NCBI GenBank assembly: GCA_039923495.1
Contig: JBDTCO010000060.1
Location: 1 to 35,759 of the forward strand
Length of the DNA: 35,759 nucleotides
Reading direction: 5' to 3'
From: JBDTCO01 sp039923495
Lineage (GTDB): Bacteria; Myxococcota_A; Polyangia; Palsa-1104
Shown here piece after piece: positions 8,540 to 15,438 of the stretch; position 1 is the stretch's first letter, and each line of letters opens with the position of its first letter. The notes under the pieces are model-generated. The model had not been told where the DNA came from and did no database searches. It worked only from the letters and a program-made list of their open reading frames with translations. The translations under genes and the position numbers were made by a program.

Positions 8540-9541
8540 TCAGCGCGTGGCACGTCGATACGCGGCTGCGCGCTGGAACATGTTCGCGTAGATGGCCTTC
8601 GAGAAGCCGCTGCGCAGCGTCTTCTCGGCGTGGAACTGGTAGCCGCGCACGCGACCCCCGTCGGCCTCGATGGCCTCCGGGACACCATCGGGCGCACGGC
8701 CCACGACGCGGAACCCCTTGCCGACCTTGCCGATGGCCTCGTGGTGCATCGACGGCACGGCACGGACGTGGATGCCGATGGTGGCTGCGAGCGCGCTGCC
8801 TGGCTCGACGCTCACGCCATGGCGGACGGGGGCGAAGCCGGGGCCGGCATGCTCCATCGTCGTGAGGTGATCCTCGTGGAGGTCCTGCACGAGCGTGCCG
8901 CCCGCGGCGACATCGAGCATCTGGTAGCCGCGGCACGTGGCGTCGATGGGCAGCTTGCTCGAGAGTGCCTTGCGCACGAGCTGCAGCTCGAAGCGATCGC
9001 GCACGAGGTTGAGCTCGTCGGGATGTGCGTACGTGACGGGCGCGCCGTACAGCTTCGGGTGGAGGTCGTCACCACCCGTCAGCATGAGGTGCTGCACGCT
9101 CGAGAGGCGCGCGTCGATGAGCGCGCGCGAGTCGGCGGGCGGGAAGAACACCGTCGCGACGCCCGCGCGCTCGAGGCCGTCCGCATACCCCTTGCGAACG
9201 CCGAGGTGGTGCGCGTCCCCGGTGAGGTCGAGCAGGTGGTTGAGCTGGATGCCCGACAGCGGGCGTCCGTGCGCGACGGCCTCGAGCGAGCGTGCGGGCC
9301 GCGCAGCCAGCGCCTTGCCCCACGCGCGGAGCTCCTCCTCGTGTCCAGGGAAGGCCTGCCGCCGGATGACGCCGGCGACATAGTGATCGACCGCGTCTTT
9401 CGGCGTGTCGCCGAACAGCGCCATCGCGCCGAGGCCTGGCACGTCGAAGGCCCACGCCGCCGCGTTCGCCGCGTTGCTCCACAGCCCGAGGACGAGGGCG
9501 ACGAGGAGGACGGTCAGGGATCGTCGCGCGGCGGAGAACAT
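8540..9541 (-). CDS. secreted class-I glutamine-amidotransferase-like hydrolase (peptidase C26)
   Basis: This protein belongs to the gamma-glutamyl-GABA hydrolase (PuuD) family. It has the substrate-loop motif GGDDLHPKLYG, the nucleophile in DATCRGYQMLDV, HHEAIGKVGKGFRVVGRAPDGVPEAIE and the His/Glu pair in GYQFHAEKT, so the Cys-His-Glu triad looks complete. The family often has HPE where this has HAE. From the ATG at 9541 (333 aa) the protein begins with a signal peptide (FSAARRSLTVLLVALVLGLWSNAANA), so it should act outside the cytoplasm, which is unusual for the family. About 80-90 residues lie between the signal peptide and the hydrolase core. An upstream TTG at 9643 is open but would bury the signal peptide, so I reject it. 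The true substrate is unknown. Confidence 0.8.
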   Translation of the reverse strand: MFSAARRSLTVLLVALVLGLWSNAANAAAWAFDVPGLGAMALFGDTPKDAVDHYVAGVIRRQAFPGHEEELRAWGKALAARPARSLEAVAHGRPLSGIQLNHLLDLTGDAHHLGVRKGYADGLERAGVATVFFPPADSRALIDARLSSVQHLMLTGGDDLHPKLYGAPVTYAHPDELNLVRDRFELQLVRKALSSKLPIDATCRGYQMLDVAAGGTLVQDLHEDHLTTMEHAGPGFAPVRHGVSVEPGSALAATIGIHVRAVPSMHHEAIGKVGKGFRVVGRAPDGVPEAIEADGGRVRGYQFHAEKTLRSGFSKAIYANMFQRAAAYRRATR

Positions 9542-9553
9542 GCGTGTCCACGG

Positions 9554-9573
9554 AGCAGGGCGCGTGCCCTGCT
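9554..9573 (-). promoter_or_regulatory. perfect 8-bp inverted repeat just before the hydrolase start
   Basis: AGCAGGGC and GCCCTGCT flank a four-base loop. On the minus strand the hairpin ends 12 bases before the ATG at 9541, covering the region where a ribosome-binding site would lie. It could control translation or be an operator. No factor is known. Confidence 0.4.
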
Positions 9574-9621
9574 GCGCGTGAGCAAGTGGTCGAGATTGCT
9601 GACTGGCAGCGGCTGAACGAC

Positions 9622-9643
9622 TTGCCGGTCTCGAGCCCGGCAA
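9622..9643 (-). promoter_or_regulatory. 7-bp inverted repeat in the leader of the C26 hydrolase
   Basis: TTGCCGG and CCGGCAA flank an eight-base loop. It is the middle of three inverted repeats between the tRNA-Val terminator and the hydrolase gene. It may be an RNA stem or an operator. Confidence 0.35.
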
Positions 9644-9724
9644 GGGTCGCTACACCCCGGCCGGAGAGACGATCATCGACCGACCAGCGTGTGCCCGAGG
9701 ATCGCGTCGCGCCCGCGAAGAACG

Positions 9725-9765
9725 CCAGCTCCAAAAAGCCGCGTGAAACGCGGTGGGGGAGCTGG
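9725..9765 (-). terminator. nested hairpin with U-tract, possible attenuator or second terminator
   Basis: On the minus strand an inner stem CCGCGT/ACGCGG with a three-base loop is followed by CTTTTT, the layout of an intrinsic terminator. An outer 8-bp stem (CCAGCTCC/GGAGCTGG, plus-strand 9725-9732 and 9758-9765) encloses it. It lies after the tRNA-Val terminator and about 185 bases before the hydrolase start. It could be a second terminator for the tRNA or a leader attenuator. Confidence 0.5.
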
Positions 9766-9785
9766 ACGGGAACGTCACGCTTGAA

Positions 9786-9820
9786 GTAAAAAAGGCCCTC
9801 CCGACGACGCCGGGAGGGCC
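9786..9820 (-). terminator. intrinsic terminator of tRNA-Val
   Basis: A perfect 10-bp stem (GGCCCTCCCG at 9794-9803 with CGGGAGGGCC at 9811-9820) is followed on the minus strand by a run of six T. It lies five bases downstream of the tRNA-Val 3' end. Confidence 0.9.
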
Positions 9821-9824
9821 TGAG

Positions 9825-9896
9825 TACGCGCGGACAGGATTGAACTGCCGACCCTTACCGTGTCAAGGTAATGCTCTACCACTGAGCTACGCGCGC
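9825..9896 (-). tRNA. tRNA-Val(GAC)
   Basis: The minus strand folds as a tRNA. The acceptor is GCGCGCG/CGCGCGT (first pair G-U), the D stem GCTC, and the anticodon stem TTACC/GGTAA with loop TTGACAC gives anticodon GAC. The T arm is GGCAG-TTCAATC-CTGTC and the discriminator is A. It is 72 nt and CCA is not encoded. Anticodon GAC reads GUC/GUU valine codons. Confidence 0.95.
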
Positions 9897-9952
9897 AACT
9901 GACGTGCCCGGCATTTATCCCGGGCCGCGCGGTGGTGTCAAGCATCCGCGCA

Positions 9953-10789
9953 TCACTTCTTCGCCGTCCGTTTTCGGGGCGGAGTCGTGGCGGTGTCGAT
10001 GATGACCGGCTGACCGTTTTTGGCCTGCTCGTCGGCCGCAGCGAGCTGCGCCGAGTCGAGGTGGAGCAGCTGCTTGAGGCGCGCGCGGACCGTGGGCCAC
10101 TCCGTTCTGTACTGCGCACGCGTCATCGCGGAGATCCGCATCTTGGTGGACTGACCGATCATCTCCGCGTTCTGCTGGTCGTCGGCCCGCTCCGGCTGCT
10201 CCGGGGCGAGCGCACCGTTCTTCGCGGCCTCGATCGCGGCGGCGTGACTCTCGACGTACCTGTCTTGGGTCACGCCCTGCTCGAAGCCCACCTCGCGGGA
10301 GTAGCGACCATCGGTGAGCTGGATGACGGCAGTCGGGAGCGAGATGTCCGTGTCGGGATCCCCACCATCGGGCAGCTGCACGTTTGTGCCATACGCGACC
10401 GCGTACCTCGCCGACAGGAGGCCCCTCTCGTCGAGCAGTACCGGGATGGTGAGACCGAGGCTCTGCGCGACCTCGGCGACGTGCGCGCGATCCGCATCGC
10501 TCTGTATCTCGTCCGCGCTCACGGCAAGGACGGCCACGTCGGGGTCACCCGCGAGCTTCTTCGCGAGCGCCTGCACCATCGGCAGCTCTTCCATGCACGG
10601 GTGGCAGAAGGTGGCCCACATCGCCACGAACGTGACCTTCTTCCGGTAGGTGGCAAAGGCGACGGGCTTGCCGTCGAGGGTGGTGACGTCCGTCGGCGCG
10701 ACGATCGCGAGATCCGTTCGCGCAGGAGGCGGGAGCGGTGCTGGCTTCCGGCAGCCGCAGAGCAGGGCGACGAGCAGCAGGGAGCGCAT
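9953..10789 (-). CDS. TlpA-like thioredoxin-fold lipoprotein
   Basis: This 278-residue lipoprotein begins with a short signal peptide and a lipobox near LLCGC (modified Cys about residue 13), so it should be lipid-anchored outside the cytoplasmic membrane. The thioredoxin fold begins around residue 28, and the redox motif WATFCHPCMEELP puts the two cysteines at 62 and 65, as in TlpA/ResA-type thiol-disulfide oxidoreductases. SLPTAVIQLTDGRYSREVGFEQG matches the cis-proline and following strand of the fold. After about residue 185 there is a charged helical C-terminal extension of roughly 90 residues ending in a basic RKRTAKK tail. It is divergent from thrS with only 55 bases between the starts. 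A role in periplasmic disulfide chemistry is likely; the partner is unknown. Confidence 0.85.
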   Translation of the reverse strand: MRSLLLVALLCGCRKPAPLPPPARTDLAIVAPTDVTTLDGKPVAFATYRKKVTFVAMWATFCHPCMEELPMVQALAKKLAGDPDVAVLAVSADEIQSDADRAHVAEVAQSLGLTIPVLLDERGLLSARYAVAYGTNVQLPDGGDPDTDISLPTAVIQLTDGRYSREVGFEQGVTQDRYVESHAAAIEAAKNGALAPEQPERADDQQNAEMIGQSTKMRISAMTRAQYRTEWPTVRARLKQLLHLDSAQLAAADEQAKNGQPVIIDTATTPPRKRTAKK

Positions 10790-10844
10790 CCGACGACGCT
10801 ATCACGCGTTTCGCGCGCCGCATCGTTGTGGTACCCACTCCGCC

Positions 10845-12584
10845 GTGGCTGACAATCAAGCGCCCAGCGCTCCCCTCGACAAGCTCCGACACTCGGCCGC
10901 GCACGTGCTGGCCGATGCCGTGCAGCGCCTTTGGCCCGACTCCAAGCTCACCATCGGCCCGCCGATCGAGACGGGCTTCTACTACGACTTCGACAGCGAG
11001 CACACGTTCTCCGAGGAGGATCTGCGCAAGCTCGAGGAGGTGATGGCCGGCATCGTGAAGGTCAACGATCCGTTCGTCGAGAAGGAGGTCACGCGCGAGG
11101 AGGCCATCGCGTACTTCAAGGAGCGCAACGAGCCGTACAAGATCGAGCTCATCAACTCCTTTGCCGAGGGGTCGCGCATCACGCTGCACTCGCACGGGGG
11201 CTTCACCGATCTGTGCCGCGGCGGTCACTGCCACACCACCGGGGAGATCAAGGCGTTCAAGCTGCTCTCCGTCGCGGGCGCGTACTGGCGCGGCGACTCG
11301 AAGAACAAGCAGCTGCAGCGTATCTACGGCACGGCCTTCTTCGCGAAGGCCGATCTCGACGTGTACCTCAAGCAGCTCGAGGAGGCCGAGAAGCGCGATC
11401 ACCGCAAGCTCGGCAAGGAGCTCGGGCTGCTCGCGTTCCACCCGTACGCGCCGGGCGCGGCGTTCTGGCTGCCGAAGGGTGCGACCGTCTATCACGAGCT
11501 GCAGGCCGCGATGCGCCGGCTCCTCACGAAGGAGGGTGGCTACAAGGAGGTCCGCACGCCGATGCTCTTCAAGAGCAAGCTGTGGGAGACCTCCGGTCAC
11601 TGGCAGCACTACCGCGACGACATGTTCACCCTCGAGGCCGAGGGTGACGAGTACGGCCTCAAGCCCATGAACTGCCCGTCGCACATGATCATGTTCGGCA
11701 TGGGGCTGCACTCGTACCGCGACCTGCCGATGCGCATGCACGACCAGGGCGTGCTGCACCGCAACGAGCTGTCGGGCGCGCTGTCCGGCCTCACGCGCGT
11801 GCGGCAGTTCTGCCAGGACGACGCCCACATCTTCCTTCGTCCCGATCAGATCGAGGCGGAGATCACGTCGCTGCTCGGGCTCGTTCGCCGCGTGTACGAC
11901 GCGTTCGACCTCGGCCTCAAGATCAAGCTGTCGACGCGCAACCCCGAGAAGTTTCTCGGCGAGCTCGCGCAGTGGGAGGCCGCCGAGGCGTCGCTCGAGG
12001 CCGCGCTCAAGACGAACGGCATCGAGTACCGCATCGAGCCGCACGAGGCCGCGTTCTACGGCCCGAAGATCGACTTCGACGTCACCGACGCGCTCGGTCG
12101 CAAGTGGCAGACCGCGACGATCCAGCTCGACTACCAGATCCCCGAGCGCTTCGACCTGCATTACATCGGCGAGGACGGCGCGAAGCACCGGCCGGTCGTC
12201 ATCCACCGCGCGATCTTCGGCAGCTTCGAGCGCTTCATCGCGCTGCTCATCGAACACTACGCCGGCGCCTTCCCGCTGTGGCTCGCACCCGAGCAGGCGC
12301 GCGTGGTCGTGGTCTCGGACAAGCAGGAAGCCTTCGCGCGCGAGGTCGGCGCCAAGCTGGCAGCGCACGGGCTGCGCGTCGATCTCGACGTGTCGAAGGA
12401 CAAGCTGGGCGCCAAGATCCGCCGCGCACAGGTCGAGAAGGTCCCCTACATGCTCGTCATCGGTGACAAAGAAGTGGAGGCCGGTACCGTCTCCGCCCGT
12501 CGCCGCGATGGCAAGCAGATGGACCCCGAGACCGTCGAGGCGCTCGGCCTACGGCTCGCCGAGGAGGCGAAGCCTCCGTTCTAA
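10845..12584 (+). CDS. thrS: threonyl-tRNA synthetase without TGS domain
   Basis: This class II synthetase charges tRNA-Thr. The editing domain has all four usual residues: HSAAH (His16, His20) and CRGGH (Cys124, His128). The catalytic domain shows MNCPSHMIMF (zinc Cys277), motif 2 in LHRNELSGALSGLTRVRQFCQDD and motif 3 near IHRAIFGSFERF. A C-terminal anticodon-binding domain begins near WLAPEQARVVVV. The GTG at 10845 is the only sensible start, because the divergent gene begins 55 bases upstream; no Shine-Dalgarno is visible. At 579 residues it lacks the roughly 60-residue N-terminal TGS domain of E. coli ThrRS (642 aa). The last codons and the stop lie inside a tandem repeat. Confidence 0.96.
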   Translation: MADNQAPSAPLDKLRHSAAHVLADAVQRLWPDSKLTIGPPIETGFYYDFDSEHTFSEEDLRKLEEVMAGIVKVNDPFVEKEVTREEAIAYFKERNEPYKIELINSFAEGSRITLHSHGGFTDLCRGGHCHTTGEIKAFKLLSVAGAYWRGDSKNKQLQRIYGTAFFAKADLDVYLKQLEEAEKRDHRKLGKELGLLAFHPYAPGAAFWLPKGATVYHELQAAMRRLLTKEGGYKEVRTPMLFKSKLWETSGHWQHYRDDMFTLEAEGDEYGLKPMNCPSHMIMFGMGLHSYRDLPMRMHDQGVLHRNELSGALSGLTRVRQFCQDDAHIFLRPDQIEAEITSLLGLVRRVYDAFDLGLKIKLSTRNPEKFLGELAQWEAAEASLEAALKTNGIEYRIEPHEAAFYGPKIDFDVTDALGRKWQTATIQLDYQIPERFDLHYIGEDGAKHRPVVIHRAIFGSFERFIALLIEHYAGAFPLWLAPEQARVVVVSDKQEAFAREVGAKLAAHGLRVDLDVSKDKLGAKIRRAQVEKVPYMLVIGDKEVEAGTVSARRRDGKQMDPETVEALGLRLAEEAKPPF

Positions 12585-12724
12585 AGGACGCAAAGCCTCC
12601 GTTCTAAAGGAGGCGAAGCCGCCGTTCTAAAGGACGCAAAGCCGCCGTTCTAAAGGAGGCGAAGCCGCCGTTCTAAAGGAGGCAAAGCCGCCGTTCTAGA
12701 AGAGCCGAAGCCGCCGTTTTATGC
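12564..12724 (+). repeat. seven tandem 23-bp repeats spanning the thrS stop codon
   Basis: Units start at 12564, 12587, 12610, 12633, 12656, 12679 and 12702. Most follow GAGGC(G/A)AAGCC(T/G)CC then GTTCTAAAG. Units 2 and 4 have GACGC instead of GAGGC, and the last two units degenerate at the 3' end. The first unit encodes the final ThrRS residues (AKPPF) and its TAA; the copies repeat that coding end, and since 23 is not a multiple of three, TAA falls in all frames. The sequence AAAGGAGG, a perfect anti-SD complement, occurs three times. Unit 1 folds as GGAGGC-GAA-GCCTCC. No spacers are present, so it is not a CRISPR array. The function is unknown. Confidence 0.95.
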
Positions 12725-12740
12725 GTTGCAGCTTTGGCCT

Positions 12741-12768
12741 TTGACCTTGCACCGAAAATGCTTACTCT
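12741..12768 (+). promoter_or_regulatory. candidate sigma-70 promoter for infC
   Basis: TTGACC (12741-12746) and TACTCT (12763-12768) are 16 bases apart, just after the repeat array and 32 bases before the infC start. The -35 is good and the -10 is weak. It may drive infC-rpmI-rplT independently of thrS. Confidence 0.35.
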
Positions 12769-12776
12769 CCGAGCCC

Positions 12777-12788
12777 TGAAAGCTTTCA
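12777..12788 (+). promoter_or_regulatory. 12-bp perfect palindrome touching the infC ribosome-binding site
   Basis: TGAAAGCTTTCA is its own reverse complement, and its last base is the first A of AAGGAG (12788-12793), the infC Shine-Dalgarno. It could be an operator or simply chance. Confidence 0.4.
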
Positions 12789-12800
12789 AGGAGCACGACC

Positions 12801-13469
<669 letters not shown>

Positions 13470-13550
13470 ACCGTTGACTTCGTGTCGAAAGGCGGGTACC
13501 AACTCGCCTCCCGACGCGAATCCGTCGGTTCGGACCCACAAGGAATCGTC

Positions 13551-13751
13551 ATGCCCAAGATGAAGACGCACTCGGGCGCCAAGAAGCGCTTCACCGTGAC
13601 CGCATCCGGTCGCGTGAAGCACAAGCAGGCGCACAAGAGCCACCTCCTCTCGCACGAGTCGAGCAAGCGCAAGCGCAAGCTCCGTGGCACCAAGCTCGTC
13701 AACAAGTCCGATGAAGCTCAGGTCAAGCGCCTGCTTCCGTACTGCTACTAG
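13551..13751 (+). CDS. rpmI: 50S ribosomal protein L35
   Basis: This 66-residue basic protein of the large subunit begins MPKMKTHSGAKKRF, the family signature. It contains HKSHLLSHESSKRKRKLRG and ends KRLLPYCY. I chose ATG 13551, which has AAGGA six bases upstream; an in-frame upstream GTG or TTG would add 23 residues foreign to L35. It lies 81 bases after infC, in the conserved infC-rpmI-rplT order. Confidence 0.96.
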   Translation: MPKMKTHSGAKKRFTVTASGRVKHKQAHKSHLLSHESSKRKRKLRGTKLVNKSDEAQVKRLLPYCY

Positions 13752-13938
13752 CAGCACAGTCACACCCAAGGTTCATCAGGGGAGGACGTTCTCGTCCTCA
13801 CTCGGCGAGGCCGAGCGAGCCTAGCCCCACCGCGCGTTCCTCGCGCGAGGGAAAGCAGTTCTAGAACGGTCACATGGGATAGGGCAGTGAATCCGACGGC
13901 AGCCCGCGCGTCGGTCCCGCACCCGAAGGAGCAGTAAA
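13752..13938 (+). promoter_or_regulatory. structured rpmI-rplT spacer, possible L20-responsive element
   Basis: This 187-base gap between two ribosomal protein genes is unusually long for this neighbourhood. It contains three consecutive perfect hairpins: GAGGACG-TTCT-CGTCCTC (13782-13799), CTCGG-CGAGG-CCGAG (13801-13815) and CGCGCG-TTCCT-CGCGCG (13831-13847). The palindrome GTTCTAGAAC follows at 13858-13867. None is followed by a T-run, so they are not intrinsic terminators. L20 is known to control its own operon by binding mRNA in several bacteria, usually upstream of infC or rpmI. Control at this site is an inference. Confidence 0.5.
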
Positions 13939-14289
13939 ATGGCTCGTGCAAAAAGGGGCTTCAAGGCCCGACGTCGTCGCAATCGCATCCGTGCTCACGC
14001 CAAGGGGTTCCGTGGCGGCCGCAGCAAGCTCTGGAAGTCGATGGTCGACGCGGTTCGCCACGCGTGGCGCTACGCCACCTGGCACCGTCGCGCTCGCAAG
14101 CGTGACTTCCGCGCCCTCTGGATCACGCGCATCAATGCCGCAGTCCGTCCGCACGGCCTCAGTTACTCGCGGTTCATCGGCGCGCTGAAGAAGGCGAACA
14201 TCTCGCTCGACCGCAAGATCCTCGCGGACCTCGCCATCACCGACGCGGCGACCTTCGCCACGATCGTCGAGCGCGCCAAGGCTGCTTAG
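13939..14289 (+). CDS. rplT: 50S ribosomal protein L20
   Basis: This 116-residue protein binds 23S rRNA early in large-subunit assembly. The basic helical N-terminus MARAKRGFKARRRRNRIRAHAKGFRGGRSKLWK and the globular segment RKRDFRALWITRINAAVRPHGLSYSRFI match L20. The start is ATG 13939 after GAAGGAG (13925-13931). It is the expected partner of rpmI. Confidence 0.96.
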   Translation: MARAKRGFKARRRRNRIRAHAKGFRGGRSKLWKSMVDAVRHAWRYATWHRRARKRDFRALWITRINAAVRPHGLSYSRFIGALKKANISLDRKILADLAITDAATFATIVERAKAA

Positions 14290-14297
14290 TTTTTCTG

Positions 14298-14331
14298 GCG
14301 ACCGTCGCCCACCTGCGACGGTCGCATTTTC
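14298..14331 (+). terminator. intrinsic terminator or attenuator between rplT and pheS
   Basis: A perfect 11-bp stem (GCGACCGTCGC at 14298-14308, GCGACGGTCGC at 14315-14325) with a six-base loop is followed by ATTTTCT. The stem is strong but the T-run is short, so read-through into pheS, 25 bases further on, is plausible. Confidence 0.8.
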
Positions 14332-14355
14332 TGCTTCACTCTCTGCGGTGACACC

Positions 14356-15438
14356 GTGACCGGAAACGCCGCCTCTTCCGAACAGCTCAGGTCCGCACTC
14401 GACGCGCTCGTCGCGGAGTTCCGTACGCGCATGTCTGCGGCCTCCGACGAGCAGGTCGTGCGCAAGGTGTACGCCGACTTCGGCGGGCCGCAGGGCTCGA
14501 TCCGTGTGGCGCAGAAGAACGCGCTCAAGGCTGCGCCCGGGCCCGAGAAGCGCGCCATCGGCGAGCTCGGCAACGCGTACCTGAAGGACATCGACGCGCT
14601 CTTCGAGGAGCGTCTGCGCGGCATCGCTGCCGAGGCGGGCGAGCGCGATCTTGCGCGTCGCATCGACGTCACGCTGCCCGGGCGTCAGCACCGTCGTGGC
14701 CACCTGCACCCCGTCACGATCGTGCGCCGCGAGCTCGAGGAGATCTTCGCGCAGCTCGGCTTCGTCGTCGCGGAAGGTCCCGAGGTCGAGACCGACTTCC
14801 ACAACTTCGAGGCGCTCGCGGTACCGAAGCATCACCCCGCTCGCGACATGCAGGACACGTTCTATGTCGCCGGCGACGACGGCAAGCCTGGCGATCTCGT
14901 GCTGCGCACGCACACGTCGCCGGTGCAGATCCGCACGATGCTCGCGAACAAGCCGCCGGTGAGGATCGTCGCGCCCGGCGCCGTCTTCCGCAAGGACGAC
15001 GACCCCACCCACTCGCCGATGTTTCACCAGATCGAAGGCCTCTGCGTCGATGAGGGCGTGAGCTTCGGTGACTTGAAGGGCGTGCTGCTGCACTTCGTCC
15101 GTCGACTGCTCGGGGACGATATGGGCATCCGGCTGCGCCCCTCGTTTTTCCCGTTCACGGAGCCCTCGGCGGAGCTCGATATCTCGTGCGTCTTCTGCCG
15201 CGGCAAGGGCTGCCGCACGTGCAAGCACACGGGCTGGGTCGAGATCGGCGGTGCGGGCATGGTCGATCCGGAGGTCTTCCGTCACGTCGGCTACGACAGC
15301 GAGAAGTACACCGGCTTCGCGTTCGGCTTCGGCCTCGAGCGCATGGCGATGCTCCGCTTCGGCATCGACGACATCAAGGAGCTCTACCTCTCGGACCAGC
15401 GGCTACTCTCGCAGTTCGAATCGAAGGTGTGGCCGTGA
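14356..15438 (+). CDS. pheS: phenylalanyl-tRNA synthetase alpha subunit
   Basis: This is the catalytic subunit of the alpha2-beta2 class II enzyme. An N-terminal coiled-coil arm (residues 1-100, EQLRSALDALVAEF onward) precedes the catalytic core. Motif 2 lies in APGAVFRKDDDPTHSPMFHQIEG, and motif 3 with GFGLERMAMLRFGIDDIKE is near the C-terminus. CVFCRGKGCRTCKHTGWVEIGGAGMV is the usual insertion, with Cys residues. The length of 360 aa fits. The GTG start has no strong ribosome-binding site. It happens to be in frame with rplT. Its stop overlaps the pheT start (GTGA). Confidence 0.96.
   Translation: MTGNAASSEQLRSALDALVAEFRTRMSAASDEQVVRKVYADFGGPQGSIRVAQKNALKAAPGPEKRAIGELGNAYLKDIDALFEERLRGIAAEAGERDLARRIDVTLPGRQHRRGHLHPVTIVRRELEEIFAQLGFVVAEGPEVETDFHNFEALAVPKHHPARDMQDTFYVAGDDGKPGDLVLRTHTSPVQIRTMLANKPPVRIVAPGAVFRKDDDPTHSPMFHQIEGLCVDEGVSFGDLKGVLLHFVRRLLGDDMGIRLRPSFFPFTEPSAELDISCVFCRGKGCRTCKHTGWVEIGGAGMVDPEVFRHVGYDSEKYTGFAFGFGLERMAMLRFGIDDIKELYLSDQRLLSQFESKVWP

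Noticed and set aside
6721..8865. 714-codon plus-strand frame opposite DUF6178
   Set aside because: It is low-complexity Arg/Glu/Ala sequence without motifs or start signals, antisense to a real gene.
9542..9643. Longer N-terminus of the C26 hydrolase from TTG 9643
   Set aside because: It would place 34 polar residues before a clear signal peptide and would run through the inverted repeats.
10790..10844. T-box riboswitch or thrS operator leader
   Set aside because: Only 55 bases separate the divergent starts; no T-box sequence or tRNA-like stem is present.
10545..12368. 607-codon minus-strand frame opposite thrS
   Set aside because: It is antisense to an unambiguous ThrRS and has no recognisable family.
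12564..12724. CRISPR array
   Set aside because: The 23-bp units are directly adjacent, with no spacers and no cas genes nearby.
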